A DNA stretch of 64,000 bases from Janthinobacterium rivuli (lineage in GTDB: Bacteria; Pseudomonadota; Gammaproteobacteria; Burkholderiales; Burkholderiaceae_D). A model generated the notes under the pieces. The model saw only the letters and a program-made list of their open reading frames with translations, did not search any database and was not told the DNA's origin. This document shows, in pieces, positions 26,076-35,583 of this stretch (positions within the stretch are counted from its first letter, which is position 1; the number at the start of each line of letters is the position of its first letter). Location of the stretch: assembly GCF_029690045.1 (NCBI RefSeq), contig NZ_CP121464.1:3348001-3412000 (forward strand). The letters are read 5' to 3'. The position numbers were made by a program, and so were the translations under genes.

Positions 26076-29000
26076 ATGTTGATACTGCCGGGTTCCAATG
26101 CCCTGTCCCATTTCCGTAGCCACCGTCTGTTAAGCCAATTGCAAGCCGTCTCGCCTGCGATTGTTGCCGTACAAGCACGCTATGTCCATTTCATCGATGC
26201 CAGCGCGCCTCTCACCAGCGACGACAGCACGCGCCTTGGCGCCTTGCTGACGTACGGCGAGCCGGCCCATGCTGACAATACGGAAGGCGCTGCCGAAGAA
26301 TTCTTCGTCATCCCCCGTTTCGGCACGATTTCGCCGTGGGCCTCGAAAGCCACCGACATCGCGCACAACTGCGGCATGGCGCACATCAAGCGCGTCGAAC
26401 GCGGCGTCGCTTTCCGCATCAACCTGAAATCGGGCATCCTGGGCAGCGCCATTGGCGCCGGTAAATTGACTGAGGCGCAGTTGAACTCTGTGGCCGACCT
26501 GTTGCACGACCGCATGACGGAATCCGTGCTGCGCAGCGCGGACGACGCCAAGGACCTGTTCCGCACGCTGGAAGCGCGCCCGCTCGAATCGATCGATTTG
26601 CTGGGGCAGGGCAAGCTTGCTTTGGAAACGGCGAACACGGAACTGGGCCTGGCGATGTCGGAAGACGAAATCGACTACCTGGACGCCGCCTTCACCAAGG
26701 CCGGCCGCAACCCGACGGACGTGGAACTGATGATGTTCGCGCAGGCGAACAGCGAGCATTGCCGCCACAAGATCTTCAACGCCGACTGGACCATCGACGG
26801 CGTGGCGCAACCCAAGTCGCTGTTCGGCATGATCAAGAACACGCACGAACTGCAGCCGAAGGGCACCGTCGTCGCCTACAGCGACAATTCCTCGATCATG
26901 GAAGGCGCGACCGTGTCGCGCTTCTACCCGCGCGGCGACAAGCACGAATACGCGGCGTCGACGGAGCTGACGCACACCCTGATGAAGGTGGAAACGCATA
27001 ACCACCCGACGGCGATTTCTCCATTCCCTGGCGCCTCCACGGGCGCGGGCGGCGAGATCCGCGACGAAGGCGCGACGGGCCGCGGCGCCAAGCCAAAAGC
27101 TGGCCTGACCGGCTTCACCGTATCGAATCTGTCGCTGCCGGACGCCGTGCGCAGCTGGGAAACGGCCGCTTCCGTGACGGCGCCGCTGGCAGGCCGTACG
27201 GATGCGGACCAGTACGGCAAACCGGAGCGCATCGCGTCGCCGCTGCAAATCATGATCGAAGGCCCCTTGGGCGGCGCCGCGTTCTCGAACGAATTCGGTC
27301 GTCCCGTATTGGGCGGCTACTTCCGCACGTATGAACAGAATGTCGGCGTCGACAAAGACGCCGTGTTCGGTTACCACAAGCCGATCATGATCGCTGGCGG
27401 CATCGGCAATATCTCGGCGCAGCACACGCACAAGAACGACATCCCCGTCGGCAGCCTGCTGGTGCAGCTCGGTGGCCCGGGCATGCGCATCGGCATGGGC
27501 GGCAGCGCCGCCTCGTCGATGACCACCGGCAGCAACACGGCCGACCTGGACTTCGATTCCGTCCAGCGCGGCAATCCGGAAATGGAACGCCGCGCCCAGG
27601 AAGTCATCAACGCCTGCTGGCAAATGGGCGCGGACAATCCGATCATCTCCATCCACGACGTGGGTGCGGGCGGCTTGTCGAACGCGTTCCCGGAAATCAC
27701 CAACGACGCCAAGCGCGGCGCAATTTTCGACCTGCGCAAAGTGCCGCTGGAAGAATCGGGCATGGCGCCGAAGGAAATCTGGAGCAATGAATCGCAGGAA
27801 CGCTACGTTCTGGCCATCGCGCCGGAAAGCCTGCCGCTGTTCAAAGCCATGTGCGAACGCGAACGCTGTCTGTTCGCCGCCGTGGGCGTGGCCACCGAAG
27901 AGCGTCAACTGAAACTGATCGACCCGGAACTCGGTAACGAGCCGGTCGACATGCCGATGGACGTCTTGCTGGGCAAGCCGCCGAAGATGCAGCGCGACGT
28001 GGTCCACGTGGCCAACGATTTCCCGGCGATCGACCTGACGGGCATGGACTTGAAGGACGTGGCGCAAAAAGTGCTGCTGCTGCCGACCGTGGCCGACAAA
28101 TCCTTCCTGATCACCATCGGCGACCGCAGCGTGGGCGGCATGACCGTGCGCGACCAGATGGTGGGACCATGGCAAGTGCCGGTGGCCGATTGCGCCGTCA
28201 CCACCATGAGCTTTGAAGGCTACTTGGGCGAAGCGATGGCCATGGGCGAACGCACGCCGCTGGCCGTTATCGACGCCGCAGCTTCCGGCCGCATGGCCGT
28301 GGGCGAAGCCGTCACCAACATCGCCGCCGCAGCAATCAGCGATATCAGCGACATCAAATTGTCCGCCAATTGGATGGCCGCTTGCGGCCAGCCTGGCCAG
28401 GACGCGGCCCTGTACGACACGGTCAAAGCCGTCGGCATGGACCTGTGCCCGGCGCTGGGCATCAGCATCCCCGTCGGCAAGGATTCGCTGTCGATGCGCA
28501 CGACGTGGAAAGACGAGAGCACGGGCGCGGCGAAATCCGTCACGTCGCCGGTGTCGCTGATCGTGTCTTCGTTCGCGCCAGTAACGGATGTGCGCAAGTC
28601 GCTCACGCCGCAGCTGAAAACGGACAAGGGCGACACGTCATTGATCCTGATCGACCTGGGCCGCGGCAAGAACCGCCTGGGCGCTTCCGCGCTGGCGCAA
28701 GTCATGGGCCAATTGGGCAATGAGACGCCGGACGTCGACAGCGCGGAAGACCTGAAAGGCTTCTTCGCCGCCATCCAAAAGCTGAACAGCGACGACAAGC
28801 TGCTGGCCTACCATGACCGTTCGGACGGCGGCCTGTACGCCACCCTGACGGAAATGGCTTTCGCCGGCCACACGGGCATGTCCGTCAACCTGGACATGCT
28901 GACCATGGAAGGCGAGCATTCGAGCGACTGGGGCGACGCCAAGAACTGGACGGGCCAAGTCGCGGAACGCCGCAACGAACTGACCCTGCGCGCCTTGTTC

Positions 29001-30113
29001 AGCGAAGAGCTGGGCGCCGTGATCCAGGTGCGCGCGGAAGAAAAGTCGCTCGTCATGGACGTGCTGCGCACGTTTAATTTGGGCGCCTGCAGCCATATCA
29101 TCGGCAAATTGAACGACCGCGACGTCATCGAATTCACACGCGACGCCAAGCTGATTTACACCCAGCCACGCGCTGAACTGCACCGCCTGTGGAGCGAAAC
29201 GAGCTGGCGCATCGCCCGCCTGCGCGACAATCCAGCTTGCGCGGACGCCGAATACGACCGCCTGCTGGACGTGCAAGATCCGGGCATGTCGCCCATCGTC
29301 ACGTTCGACCAGAACGAGAACATCGCCGCGCCATTCATCGCCACCGGCGTGCGTCCGCGTGTCGCCATCCTGCGCGAGCAGGGCGTCAACTCGCACATCG
29401 AGACGGCTTACGTCATGCACCAGGCAGGTTTTACGGCTGTCGACGTGCACATGAGTGACCTGATTGCCGACCGCGTGAAACTGGACGACTTCCAGGGCGT
29501 CATCGCCGTGGGCGGTTTCTCGTACGGCGACGTGCTGGGCGCTGGCGAAGGCTGGGCGAAAACGATTCTGTTCAACGCCAGCCTGGCGGAACAGTTCGCG
29601 CGCTTCTTCAACCGCATGGACAGTTTTGGTCTGGGTATCTGCAACGGCTGCCAGATGATGAGCAACCTGAAATCCATCATCCCTGGCGCCCACGCCTGGC
29701 CTAAATTCACGCGCAACAAGTCGGAGAAATTCGAAGGCCGCTTTGCCATGGTCGAAGTGATGGATTCCCCATCGATCTTCTTCAACGGCATGGCCGGCAC
29801 CCAGGCCGGCATCGCCATCGCCCACGGCGAAGGCTACGCCGACTTCTCGCAAACGGGCGACATCACCCAGGTCACCAAAGCCATGCGCTTCGTCGACAAC
29901 AAGGGCGCCGCCACCGAAGCGTATCCATACAACCCGAACGGCTCGCCGGAAGGCATCACCTCCGTCACCACGCCAGACGGCCGCTTCACCGTGCTGATGC
30001 CGCATGCGGAACGCGTGTTCCGGTCAGTCCAGCAGTCGTATCACCCTGAAGCATGGGGCGAGGATTCGCCATGGATGCGCATGTTCAGGAATGCGCGGAA
30101 GTTTGTGGGGTAA
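26076..30113 (+). CDS. purL: Phosphoribosylformylglycinamidine synthase (FGAM synthetase), single-chain form
   Basis: Catalyses the fourth step of de novo purine synthesis: FGAR + glutamine + ATP to FGAM. At 1345 residues it is the long fused form of Proteobacteria, containing the linker, synthetase and glutaminase domains. Visible signatures are '[16 protein letters not shown]', '[16 protein letters not shown]'-type motif ('[19 protein letters not shown]'), 'GGLSNAFPE', and a C-terminal class I amidotransferase with Cys1189 in 'GICNGCQMM', His1310 and Glu1312 in 'MPHAERVFR'. The ATG at 26076 is chosen because the protein then begins '[14 protein letters not shown]', as in relatives; the frame stays open upstream to 25989. 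It is a single-gene unit with its own promoter and terminator. Confidence 0.97.
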   Translation: MLILPGSNALSHFRSHRLLSQLQAVSPAIVAVQARYVHFIDASAPLTSDDSTRLGALLTYGEPAHADNTEGAAEEFFVIPRFGTISPWASKATDIAHNCGMAHIKRVERGVAFRINLKSGILGSAIGAGKLTEAQLNSVADLLHDRMTESVLRSADDAKDLFRTLEARPLESIDLLGQGKLALETANTELGLAMSEDEIDYLDAAFTKAGRNPTDVELMMFAQANSEHCRHKIFNADWTIDGVAQPKSLFGMIKNTHELQPKGTVVAYSDNSSIMEGATVSRFYPRGDKHEYAASTELTHTLMKVETHNHPTAISPFPGASTGAGGEIRDEGATGRGAKPKAGLTGFTVSNLSLPDAVRSWETAASVTAPLAGRTDADQYGKPERIASPLQIMIEGPLGGAAFSNEFGRPVLGGYFRTYEQNVGVDKDAVFGYHKPIMIAGGIGNISAQHTHKNDIPVGSLLVQLGGPGMRIGMGGSAASSMTTGSNTADLDFDSVQRGNPEMERRAQEVINACWQMGADNPIISIHDVGAGGLSNAFPEITNDAKRGAIFDLRKVPLEESGMAPKEIWSNESQERYVLAIAPESLPLFKAMCERERCLFAAVGVATEERQLKLIDPELGNEPVDMPMDVLLGKPPKMQRDVVHVANDFPAIDLTGMDLKDVAQKVLLLPTVADKSFLITIGDRSVGGMTVRDQMVGPWQVPVADCAVTTMSFEGYLGEAMAMGERTPLAVIDAAASGRMAVGEAVTNIAAAAISDISDIKLSANWMAACGQPGQDAALYDTVKAVGMDLCPALGISIPVGKDSLSMRTTWKDESTGAAKSVTSPVSLIVSSFAPVTDVRKSLTPQLKTDKGDTSLILIDLGRGKNRLGASALAQVMGQLGNETPDVDSAEDLKGFFAAIQKLNSDDKLLAYHDRSDGGLYATLTEMAFAGHTGMSVNLDMLTMEGEHSSDWGDAKNWTGQVAERRNELTLRALFSEELGAVIQVRAEEKSLVMDVLRTFNLGACSHIIGKLNDRDVIEFTRDAKLIYTQPRAELHRLWSETSWRIARLRDNPACADAEYDRLLDVQDPGMSPIVTFDQNENIAAPFIATGVRPRVAILREQGVNSHIETAYVMHQAGFTAVDVHMSDLIADRVKLDDFQGVIAVGGFSYGDVLGAGEGWAKTILFNASLAEQFARFFNRMDSFGLGICNGCQMMSNLKSIIPGAHAWPKFTRNKSEKFEGRFAMVEVMDSPSIFFNGMAGTQAGIAIAHGEGYADFSQTGDITQVTKAMRFVDNKGAATEAYPYNPNGSPEGITSVTTPDGRFTVLMPHAERVFRSVQQSYHPEAWGEDSPWMRMFRNARKFVG

Positions 30114-30171
30114 TCTATTTTCGGCGCGGCGTCTTGGTTTAGGGCGCTGCTGCTGGGGCAGGAATGAGAAA

Positions 30172-30200
30172 GCCGCTGTCGGGAGACAGCGGCTTTTCTT
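30172..30200 (+). terminator. Rho-independent terminator after purL
   Basis: A 9-bp perfect stem (gccgctgtc / gacagcggc) with loop ggga is followed by ttttctt. It lies 58 bases after the purL stop and overlaps the end of the leftward dGTPase gene by a few bases. Confidence 0.85.
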
Positions 30201-31419
30201 ATGGACAATATATTTTATCCAAAGATCCTTTGCCAAAATACCTCTCATACTCTTGGGCAGCGTAGGAATCCATCATTCCCGCTATGTAATCAATCACTAA
30301 ACGCTCTTGTGGATCTTTAATATGCCTCAATTCGGCTGGCAATAAAATGTTTCCTTTATTATATTTTTTATCGGTTAAAACTTCATAAAGCCCTTTTATT
30401 ATCTTTTCGCCACGTTTTTCATAGAGCTGAACATCTTTTTTACGTAAGATTGCTCTAAAAAGCAACTTCTTCAACCCTTCCGCTAGTTTTTCTTTCGTTC
30501 TGTATCCTAGTTCTTGAACACCATTCTTTTCTGTTACTGTTATATCTTTACAGAGTAGATTGACAATGGTGGATGTGATTTCTTTGCGGAGTACAATCGA
30601 ATATTCTTCGGAGGTGTTATGTGCCGTTGAGTTAAGAGCTTCATCTTCGGCATATTCTGTTATTTTTTTGAAATCATCATATGCTGAGCTAAAATCAGTA
30701 CTAATTTTAAATTCATGAAGAATTTCTCCAATGGTAATTATCTTGAAGCTTAATGCATCTTCGAGATCATGAGCTGCATAGGCAATTTCATCGGATAAAT
30801 CCATTATTTGCGCATCGATACTCTTCTTTATTTGAATTCCATTTTTCGAAAGTTCGTTACACAAAAAGCTATAATCTTCCGGGTATAAAAATTTTTTACT
30901 ATTTTGTTTTTGTGTGTAGAAATACTTAGTTATTCCAAATAATGTTCTTATTGTAAGATTTAATCCCTCGTAAGAATAATGTTTCTTTTCCAATTTTCTA
31001 ACTAAGCGAAATGCCTGTGCGTTCCCCTCATAACCGCCGAAGCCTGAACTTAGGTCATTCAGAATTTTTTCCCCGTAGTGACCAAATGGAGGATTTCCCA
31101 TGTCATGTATTAAAGAGCAGGTTTCTGTAAAGACGCTGTTGTTTAGACCTAGATCGACAGCTATACTGCGTGCAATTTGTGCAACTTCCAAACTATGTGT
31201 TAAACGATTTCTGTTAAAGCGACTTGCATCGATGCCAAGTAACTGCATTTTTCCCTGAAGTCGACGAAAAGAAGATGAATATAAAACTCTCGCATAATCT
31301 CGCATATCTTCATCGCGCCCATTCCGTTTGTCATTGTCTTGATTAAATGATCTGTAATGAAGCGATGAAATAATTATCTCTTGATTTTTCGCAAATTCTC
31401 TGGTTTCTTCGTTATACAC
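30199..31419 (-). CDS. dGTPase-like HD-domain deoxynucleotide triphosphohydrolase
   Basis: 406 residues; the start is a GTG with 'aggaaa' about 8 bases upstream. The HD-domain metal ligands are present: 'NRLTHSLEVAQIARSIA', 'SLIHDMGNPPFGHYGE' and 'SDEIAYAAHDLEDAL', the signature of the Dgt family, which hydrolyses dGTP to deoxyguanosine and triphosphate. Length is near that of the shorter, non-enterobacterial Dgt-like proteins. The gene is clearly AT-rich with many Lys/Ile/Asn codons, unlike all its neighbours, so it looks recently acquired. Some dGTPases deplete dNTPs during phage infection; a defence role here is possible but not shown by the sequence. Confidence 0.88.
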   Translation of the reverse strand: MYNEETREFAKNQEIIISSLHYRSFNQDNDKRNGRDEDMRDYARVLYSSSFRRLQGKMQLLGIDASRFNRNRLTHSLEVAQIARSIAVDLGLNNSVFTETCSLIHDMGNPPFGHYGEKILNDLSSGFGGYEGNAQAFRLVRKLEKKHYSYEGLNLTIRTLFGITKYFYTQKQNSKKFLYPEDYSFLCNELSKNGIQIKKSIDAQIMDLSDEIAYAAHDLEDALSFKIITIGEILHEFKISTDFSSAYDDFKKITEYAEDEALNSTAHNTSEEYSIVLRKEITSTIVNLLCKDITVTEKNGVQELGYRTKEKLAEGLKKLLFRAILRKKDVQLYEKRGEKIIKGLYEVLTDKKYNKGNILLPAELRHIKDPQERLVIDYIAGMMDSYAAQEYERYFGKGSLDKIYCP

Positions 31420-31498
31420 TGGGTTTCCTGATCTTCATAAATTAATAATTTATTATGTAATTTTTCTTTTGTAGTCTTCAATTAAAAACAATTTCTAT

Positions 31499-32305
31499 TT
31501 ATATATTTTTCGCCACCCCCACAATCACCACCGCCGACGGTACCAGCAAAAACTGCGCAATCAGCGTTCCCGCTAATCTGCTCCCCACCAGCCACACCAC
31601 CGCCCGTCTAAATTGCGATTCTTCGATCTTGCCCTCGATGACGTCATCCGTCATGCCCGACATGTGCGGGTCGATGAAGACGGCCATCATGATGGTGGCG
31701 CCGCCGTTGATGATCGATGAAAGCGTGCTGGAGGTGACTCTCACGCTGGGGTCGAGCACGCCTGCGTACAGAGCGGCGAAGACGCCCACCGTCCACAGGG
31801 CCGTGGCGATGACGTTCATGGCTGTCATGGAAATCGATACGCCGGATTGTTGGCGCAGGCCCGTGACGTTGGCGGGCTTGGGCAGACTGGCGGAAGTCTT
31901 GAGGTAGGACAGGCCGCCCTTGAAGACGGCGTGGAGCAGCAGTTTCGGTACCGACCTGTGCACCTGGAAGTGTTCGACGGCGCGGCAGAAGGCGCGCTGG
32001 AAGGTGGGGATCAGGATCGCGCCGAGGATGGTTGCCAGGCTGGCGGAGAACAGCAGCCAGCGGAAGTCGACTAATAAGGTGCTGGCGGCAACATGCTGGT
32101 CGATGCCCGTTTCCACGCGCTTGGCGAGGAAGGGGCCCAGGAAAGAGTTCGAGGTGCGCGACAGCAGCATCAGGATGCTGAACAGGGCCAGCGACACGGC
32201 GATGCGCCGGGTGCGGATACCGGCGATGCGCACGGAGTAGGCGAGGGTGCCGATGATGTGGATGATGAACGTCAGTGCGCAAATCAACAGCAATTGCTTG
32301 TCCAT
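31499..32305 (-). CDS. Amj-type lipid II flippase family membrane protein
   Basis: About 268 residues with six or more hydrophobic segments. The N-terminal region 'IGTLAYSVRIAGIRTRRIA' followed by 'ILMLLSRTSNSFLGPFLAK' is the hallmark of the Amj (DUF2837/YdaH) family; Bacillus subtilis Amj can replace MurJ in flipping lipid II across the membrane. The middle has 'GGATIMMAVFIDPHMSGMTDDVIEG', also typical. The ATG at 32305 is preceded by 'aaggttgtg'; a GTG one codon upstream is possible. It is a lone gene. Whether it is a backup flippase or handles another lipid-linked precursor cannot be told. Confidence 0.85.
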   Translation of the reverse strand: MDKQLLLICALTFIIHIIGTLAYSVRIAGIRTRRIAVSLALFSILMLLSRTSNSFLGPFLAKRVETGIDQHVAASTLLVDFRWLLFSASLATILGAILIPTFQRAFCRAVEHFQVHRSVPKLLLHAVFKGGLSYLKTSASLPKPANVTGLRQQSGVSISMTAMNVIATALWTVGVFAALYAGVLDPSVRVTSSTLSSIINGGATIMMAVFIDPHMSGMTDDVIEGKIEESQFRRAVVWLVGSRLAGTLIAQFLLVPSAVVIVGVAKNI

Positions 32306-32625
32306 CACAACCTTGCAGTAAAGAAAATGTCATTCCATGCTGCCATGGAGTTACTTATTTTTCAACTGCAAATAAGATAATTTTCTTATTAATTGGGTTT
32401 CGTGGTGTTTTGGGCGTTTGTATGCAGTTGGCGGTTTTTCACCCCAAAGGCAGAAACTGGGGTCAGACCCTTAGGGTCTGACCCCGGCCCTTGCTCTGGG
32501 TTTGGCTATGCTTTCATTGGAGGCAAGATTTGTTCCCGCCGCTTGCATTCCACCCACGCGCCCTCATCTGGGTGGTAATGGTAGCCTGTAGCGCTGCCTC
32601 ATTCGAACCAACCAGGAGAACCACC
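32306..32625. other. Divergent intergenic region between the Amj-type gene and terB
   Basis: 320 bases. The part next to the Amj-type gene is AT-rich (32330-32400) and probably carries promoters for one or both genes. In the middle is the perfect palindrome listed separately at 32459-32485. No convincing coding region is visible before the terB ribosome-binding site. Confidence 0.45.
32459..32485. repeat. Perfect 12-bp inverted repeat (GGGGTCAGACCC family)
   Basis: ggggtcagaccc (32459-32470) and gggtctgacccc (32474-32485) are perfectly complementary, with a three-base loop (tta). There is no T-run after it, so it is not a typical terminator. A near-identical palindrome lies at 51741-51767 in the end of prsK, which points to a dispersed repeat family. 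Confidence 0.75.
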
Positions 32626-33081
32626 ATGAGTTTCGATTCCTTTCTGTCCAAACTGAAGACCAAAGCCAGCGAACTGAAAACCGAGGCACTGAAGTACAAG
32701 AACAAGGATTTCCTGAATGCCGCGATGGCGGGTTCGGCCTTGATTTCCATGGCGGACGGCAGCGTCAGTGCGGAAGAGAAGCAGAAGATGGTGAAGTTTA
32801 TTGAAAGCAATGATGCGCTGTCCGTGTTTACCACCACGGACGTGATCAAGGCGTTCCAGGACTATGTCGGGCAGCTGGAGTTCGACAAGGATATCGGCGA
32901 AGCCAAGGCGTATCAGGCGCTGGGCAAGATGAAGTCGAATGTGGAGGCGTCGCGCCTGCTGGTGCGCATGATTATCGCTGTCGCTTCGTCGGACGGCAAT
33001 TTCGACGCCAACGAGCAGCGCGTGGCCAGCAAGATCGCGCGCGAGCTGGGCTTGACTCCTGCGGAGTTCGAGTTGCAGTAA
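32626..33081 (+). CDS. terB: TerB-family protein
   Basis: 151 residues; the ATG has a strong Shine-Dalgarno (aggaga) at 32614. After an N-terminal helix ('SFDSFLSKLKTKASELKTEA') come two TerB acidic helical hairpins: 'MADGSVSAEEKQKM' and 'SSDGNFDANEQRVASKI', each with the D-G-x5-E pattern thought to bind metal. TerB belongs to the tellurite/phage-resistance Ter network, in which it links membrane and cytoplasmic partners. There are no terC/terD genes next to it, but a TerY-P-type triad lies about 5.4 kb downstream at 38504-42300. It is probably cytosolic. Confidence 0.88.
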   Translation: MSFDSFLSKLKTKASELKTEALKYKNKDFLNAAMAGSALISMADGSVSAEEKQKMVKFIESNDALSVFTTTDVIKAFQDYVGQLEFDKDIGEAKAYQALGKMKSNVEASRLLVRMIIAVASSDGNFDANEQRVASKIARELGLTPAEFELQ

Positions 33082-33086
33082 CTGCC

Positions 33087-33110
33087 TAGCCAGCCGGCCC
33101 CGGCTGGCTA
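33087..33110. terminator. Hairpin between convergent genes (likely bidirectional terminator)
   Basis: An 11-bp perfect stem (tagccagccgg / ccggctggcta) with a 2-base loop lies 5 bases after the terB stop and just before the end of the opposing gene. The T-tract is weak (aattta), so efficiency is uncertain. Confidence 0.6.
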
Positions 33111-33112
33111 AT

Positions 33113-33640
33113 TTACTCCTTGTCCCACCACGGCGGCGTGCCCGACGACCAGGGGCACGTCATTTCCACTTCGCGTATCCTGTAGCGGATCTCGATCACC
33201 TGGCCTGGGCTGAAGGGGCCGCGTTTCCAGTCGCCGGAATCAAAGACGTAGCCTTTGCCCTTGATGCAAAGACTGGTCGGGTTGTTGCCGATGGGGCCGG
33301 TCGAGTGCAGGGTGACGCGCACTTCGCCGTTGGCGTCCAGCGGCGCGTCGCCACCCATGAAGAGTGGATCCGAGCCGACGTCGCAGACAGTGGTGCTGCC
33401 TATCTTGCTGCAGTGCTTGATATACGTTTGCTGGCGCGCCTGGGCCAGGTAATCGTCATGCCGCATCGGCTTGCCGTCGTCATAGGTAAAGCGCAGGATG
33501 ACTTGCGTGGGCTCGCTGGCAGGATGGCGCGTGGTGCTGGTGCAGGCGGCGCTGACGAGGGCCAGCAAGGGCCAGGCCAGCAGGCGCAGGATGCCGCGCA
33601 GCAGCGTCGAGATCGGGTTGTTGCCGGGTGATTGCCGCAT
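33113..33640 (-). CDS. Hypothetical exported protein, probable lipoprotein
   Basis: 175 residues of unknown function. The N-terminus 'LLRGILRLLAWPLLALVSAAC' is a hydrophobic signal ending in a Cys that could be a lipobox, although the -3 residue (Ser) is not optimal. The mature part has 'QVILRFTYDDGKPM' and four further Cys residues, which could form periplasmic disulfides. The C-terminal 'YRIREVEMTCPWSSGTPPWW' is conserved-looking. It converges with terB and is followed upstream by two more small leftward genes. Confidence 0.65.
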   Translation of the reverse strand: MRQSPGNNPISTLLRGILRLLAWPLLALVSAACTSTTRHPASEPTQVILRFTYDDGKPMRHDDYLAQARQQTYIKHCSKIGSTTVCDVGSDPLFMGGDAPLDANGEVRVTLHSTGPIGNNPTSLCIKGKGYVFDSGDWKRGPFSPGQVIEIRYRIREVEMTCPWSSGTPPWWDKE

Positions 33641-33676
33641 GTGCCGTTGCCATTTGTCTCATGAACTGGACGGCGA

Positions 33677-33886
33677 TCATAGCATGCGAAGGCAGCCGTT
33701 CCGCCAGGACGCGCGGCGATTCAATTCCTGCAGCACTTTCTTGCACAACACCCCATAGCCCACGCCAGTGCCGCGCTTGTGTGCGGCCAGGTCGTAGCCG
33801 GCGCTGATGTCGTCCCAGGCCGCCGTCTGCTTGATGGCGGCCTGGGTCAGCGCGTTTTGCTGTTGGACAGAATACTGTTTGCTCAT
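33677..33886 (-). CDS. Small hypothetical protein
   Basis: About 69 residues from the ATG at 33886; a GTG three codons upstream is possible. The sequence 'SKQYSVQQQNALTQAAIKQ' followed by 'GYDLAAHKRGTGVGYGVLCKKVLQEL' looks like a compact helical protein. No family recognised. It fills the space between two leftward genes that have the same orientation, with 34 bases to the next start, which supports it as a real gene. Confidence 0.5.
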   Translation of the reverse strand: MSKQYSVQQQNALTQAAIKQTAAWDDISAGYDLAAHKRGTGVGYGVLCKKVLQELNRRASWRNGCLRML

Positions 33887-33920
33887 GGCTGCCACCCCAT
33901 GTGGAATGCCGCTTGCCGGC

Positions 33921-34370
33921 TTAGCGCGATGCCAGGCTCATGCTTTGCACGTGGGCGGGCACGATGGCGCCGCTGGCCAGTTTTTCGGCCGGTACCTGCA
34001 TCAGCACTTCGCCGCCCACGCTGCCGTCGTCGCGCAAGTCGATGCGCATGGCCAGTTGCTGGTCGAGCGCCACGAAGCTGTTGCTGCCGCTGGCGATGAT
34101 GCGGTGTTCTTCCTGGTCGTCGATGCGCGCATACATCATGGCGCCGATGTTGCCCGCATTGCGCAAATACAGCACTTGCCCGTTCGACAGCTCATAGCCG
34201 CCGCGGAACGGAGCAAACCTTTCCGCACTCATGAAATGCTTGTGTGCCGGCAGTTCGATCGTCTGCAGGCGCCCGCCTGGAATGACGACGGTCTGGCTGT
34301 CGGGGAGCGTTTGCGCATTTGCCAGCAGGGCGCAGACGCCCAGGGTGCCGGCCAAGATCCATGTTTTCAT
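33921..34370 (-). CDS. Hypothetical secreted protein
   Basis: About 149 residues. The ATG at 34370 gives a clean signal peptide (MKTWILAGTLGVCALLANA, cleavage before QTL); an ATG four codons upstream is also in frame. The mature part is beta-rich ('SQTVVIPGGRLQTIELP', 'LSNGQVLYLRNAGNIGAMMYARID') and resembles a small periplasmic or outer-membrane-associated domain, but I cannot name it. Confidence 0.7.
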   Translation of the reverse strand: MKTWILAGTLGVCALLANAQTLPDSQTVVIPGGRLQTIELPAHKHFMSAERFAPFRGGYELSNGQVLYLRNAGNIGAMMYARIDDQEEHRIIASGSNSFVALDQQLAMRIDLRDDGSVGGEVLMQVPAEKLASGAIVPAHVQSMSLASR

Positions 34371-34555
34371 TTTTTTACCCATCCTTGAACTTTGGTGCCG
34401 GCCGCTGCCGGCGCGGCGATGTTGTTATAGGTGACAGGGAACCACACCGGCTGGTCCGCATGCCTTGCTTTCACTCTGGCAAGGCGCGGGCGACCGGTGT
34501 TGCCAGTGTAGGCAGGCAAGATGCACCGCGCATCATCCGATCGGATGACACGGCC

Positions 34556-35290
34556 TCATGCATCGACGATGGCCAGATGCGCCGTCGCGCCGTGGATCAA
34601 CGCGATCAGCTCGCCCTGGCGCCGCGTATCCGTCTTCAAATAGGTGTGGTGCAGATGCGTCTTGACGGTGTTGACGCTGATGCCGCCCTGCGCGGCGATT
34701 TCCTCGATGGTGGCCCCTTGCGCCAGCGCCTTGCCCACTTGCGCCTCGGCTTGCGTCAAGTCAAACAGCTGGCGCAAGGCAGGAACGGACGTGCACGTTT
34801 TCGTGGGGTCGCGCGCGATCAGCAGTGCGCAGCTGGGCTGGCAATCGGCGAGCGGGCTGATGGTCACGGCCAGCGGCGCTTGCTGCTTGCGCGCCAGGCG
34901 CAGCGACTGGCATTGCGCCGCGCCACCGGCGCTGGCGATCACCAGTCGCACGGCGCGCACCAGGGCGGGCGGGGCGGCGTGTTCCAGCTGCGCCGCATGC
35001 AGTGCGTGTCCGGCGGGGGTGGCGAAGCGCAGCGCGAGGCTGGCGTCGAGCACCAGCACGGCGGCGCCCATGGCGTCGAGCGCCGCCTGCGCGCAGTGGC
35101 TGGCCAGCCGCGCCTCGCGCAGGCGCTGCTGCAGGAACAGCGCGCGTTGCAGATGCGGCAGGAGTTCCTGCCATTGCTGGCCGTTCAGGCCGGCGCTGTC
35201 GAGCTGCGGCCAGTCGCCTGTGCCGCAGGCCGAGTCGTACATGGCGCCGATCAGCTTGCTCACATCCGCCGTGACTGTCCCTGTGTCCAT
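34556..35290 (-). CDS. LuxR-family transcriptional regulator
   Basis: 244 residues from the ATG at 35290 (gggga about 8 bases upstream). The C-terminal 65 residues are a LuxR/FixJ helix-turn-helix: 'LTQAEAQVGKALAQGATIEEIA' and 'GISVNTVKTHLHHTYLKT'. The N-terminal part is a PAS-like sensory region ('ALDAMGAAVLVLDASLALRFATPAG'), as in many orphan one-component regulators. There is no receiver domain and no autoinducer-binding signature. The 5' region holds a long perfect hairpin at 35367-35403. Targets are unknown. Confidence 0.85.
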   Translation of the reverse strand: MDTGTVTADVSKLIGAMYDSACGTGDWPQLDSAGLNGQQWQELLPHLQRALFLQQRLREARLASHCAQAALDAMGAAVLVLDASLALRFATPAGHALHAAQLEHAAPPALVRAVRLVIASAGGAAQCQSLRLARKQQAPLAVTISPLADCQPSCALLIARDPTKTCTSVPALRQLFDLTQAEAQVGKALAQGATIEEIAAQGGISVNTVKTHLHHTYLKTDTRRQGELIALIHGATAHLAIVDA

Positions 35291-35366
35291 GCTAGTCCCC
35301 AATCCTGATGACATCAGTGTGCCGCAGGCGTGCAGGTGCGGAACTGGGTAAGGGCGGTCTTGCGCG

Positions 35367-35403
35367 GCGATCCGCCCCGCCTTCGTGAGGAGGGGCGGAT
35401 CGC
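35367..35403. repeat. Perfect 12-bp inverted repeat upstream of the LuxR-type gene
   Basis: gcgatccgcccc (35367-35378) pairs perfectly with ggggcggatcgc (35392-35403) around a 13-base loop. It lies 77 bases upstream of the luxR-type start codon, in the probable leader or promoter. It could be an operator for a dimer, an attenuator hairpin or a dispersed repeat; there is no T-tract on either side. Confidence 0.65.
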
Positions 35404-35583
35404 TGCCATCTGTCCTGGGCAACTATCAAGATAGTACAAACGCTGCACCACCGCAATGCGGCGCTGCCGATGCAATCGTGCTCCCGGATTAAAAATTCCT
35501 CGATACAATAAAAAAAATTGTTAAAAATATAAACCATGGAGCATGGGCGGGAGTCGCATGCCATTCACTTAGCGAAAGTTTTT

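Noticed and set aside
26130..28175. A 681-codon minus-strand frame
   Set aside because: Antisense to purL, which is certain.
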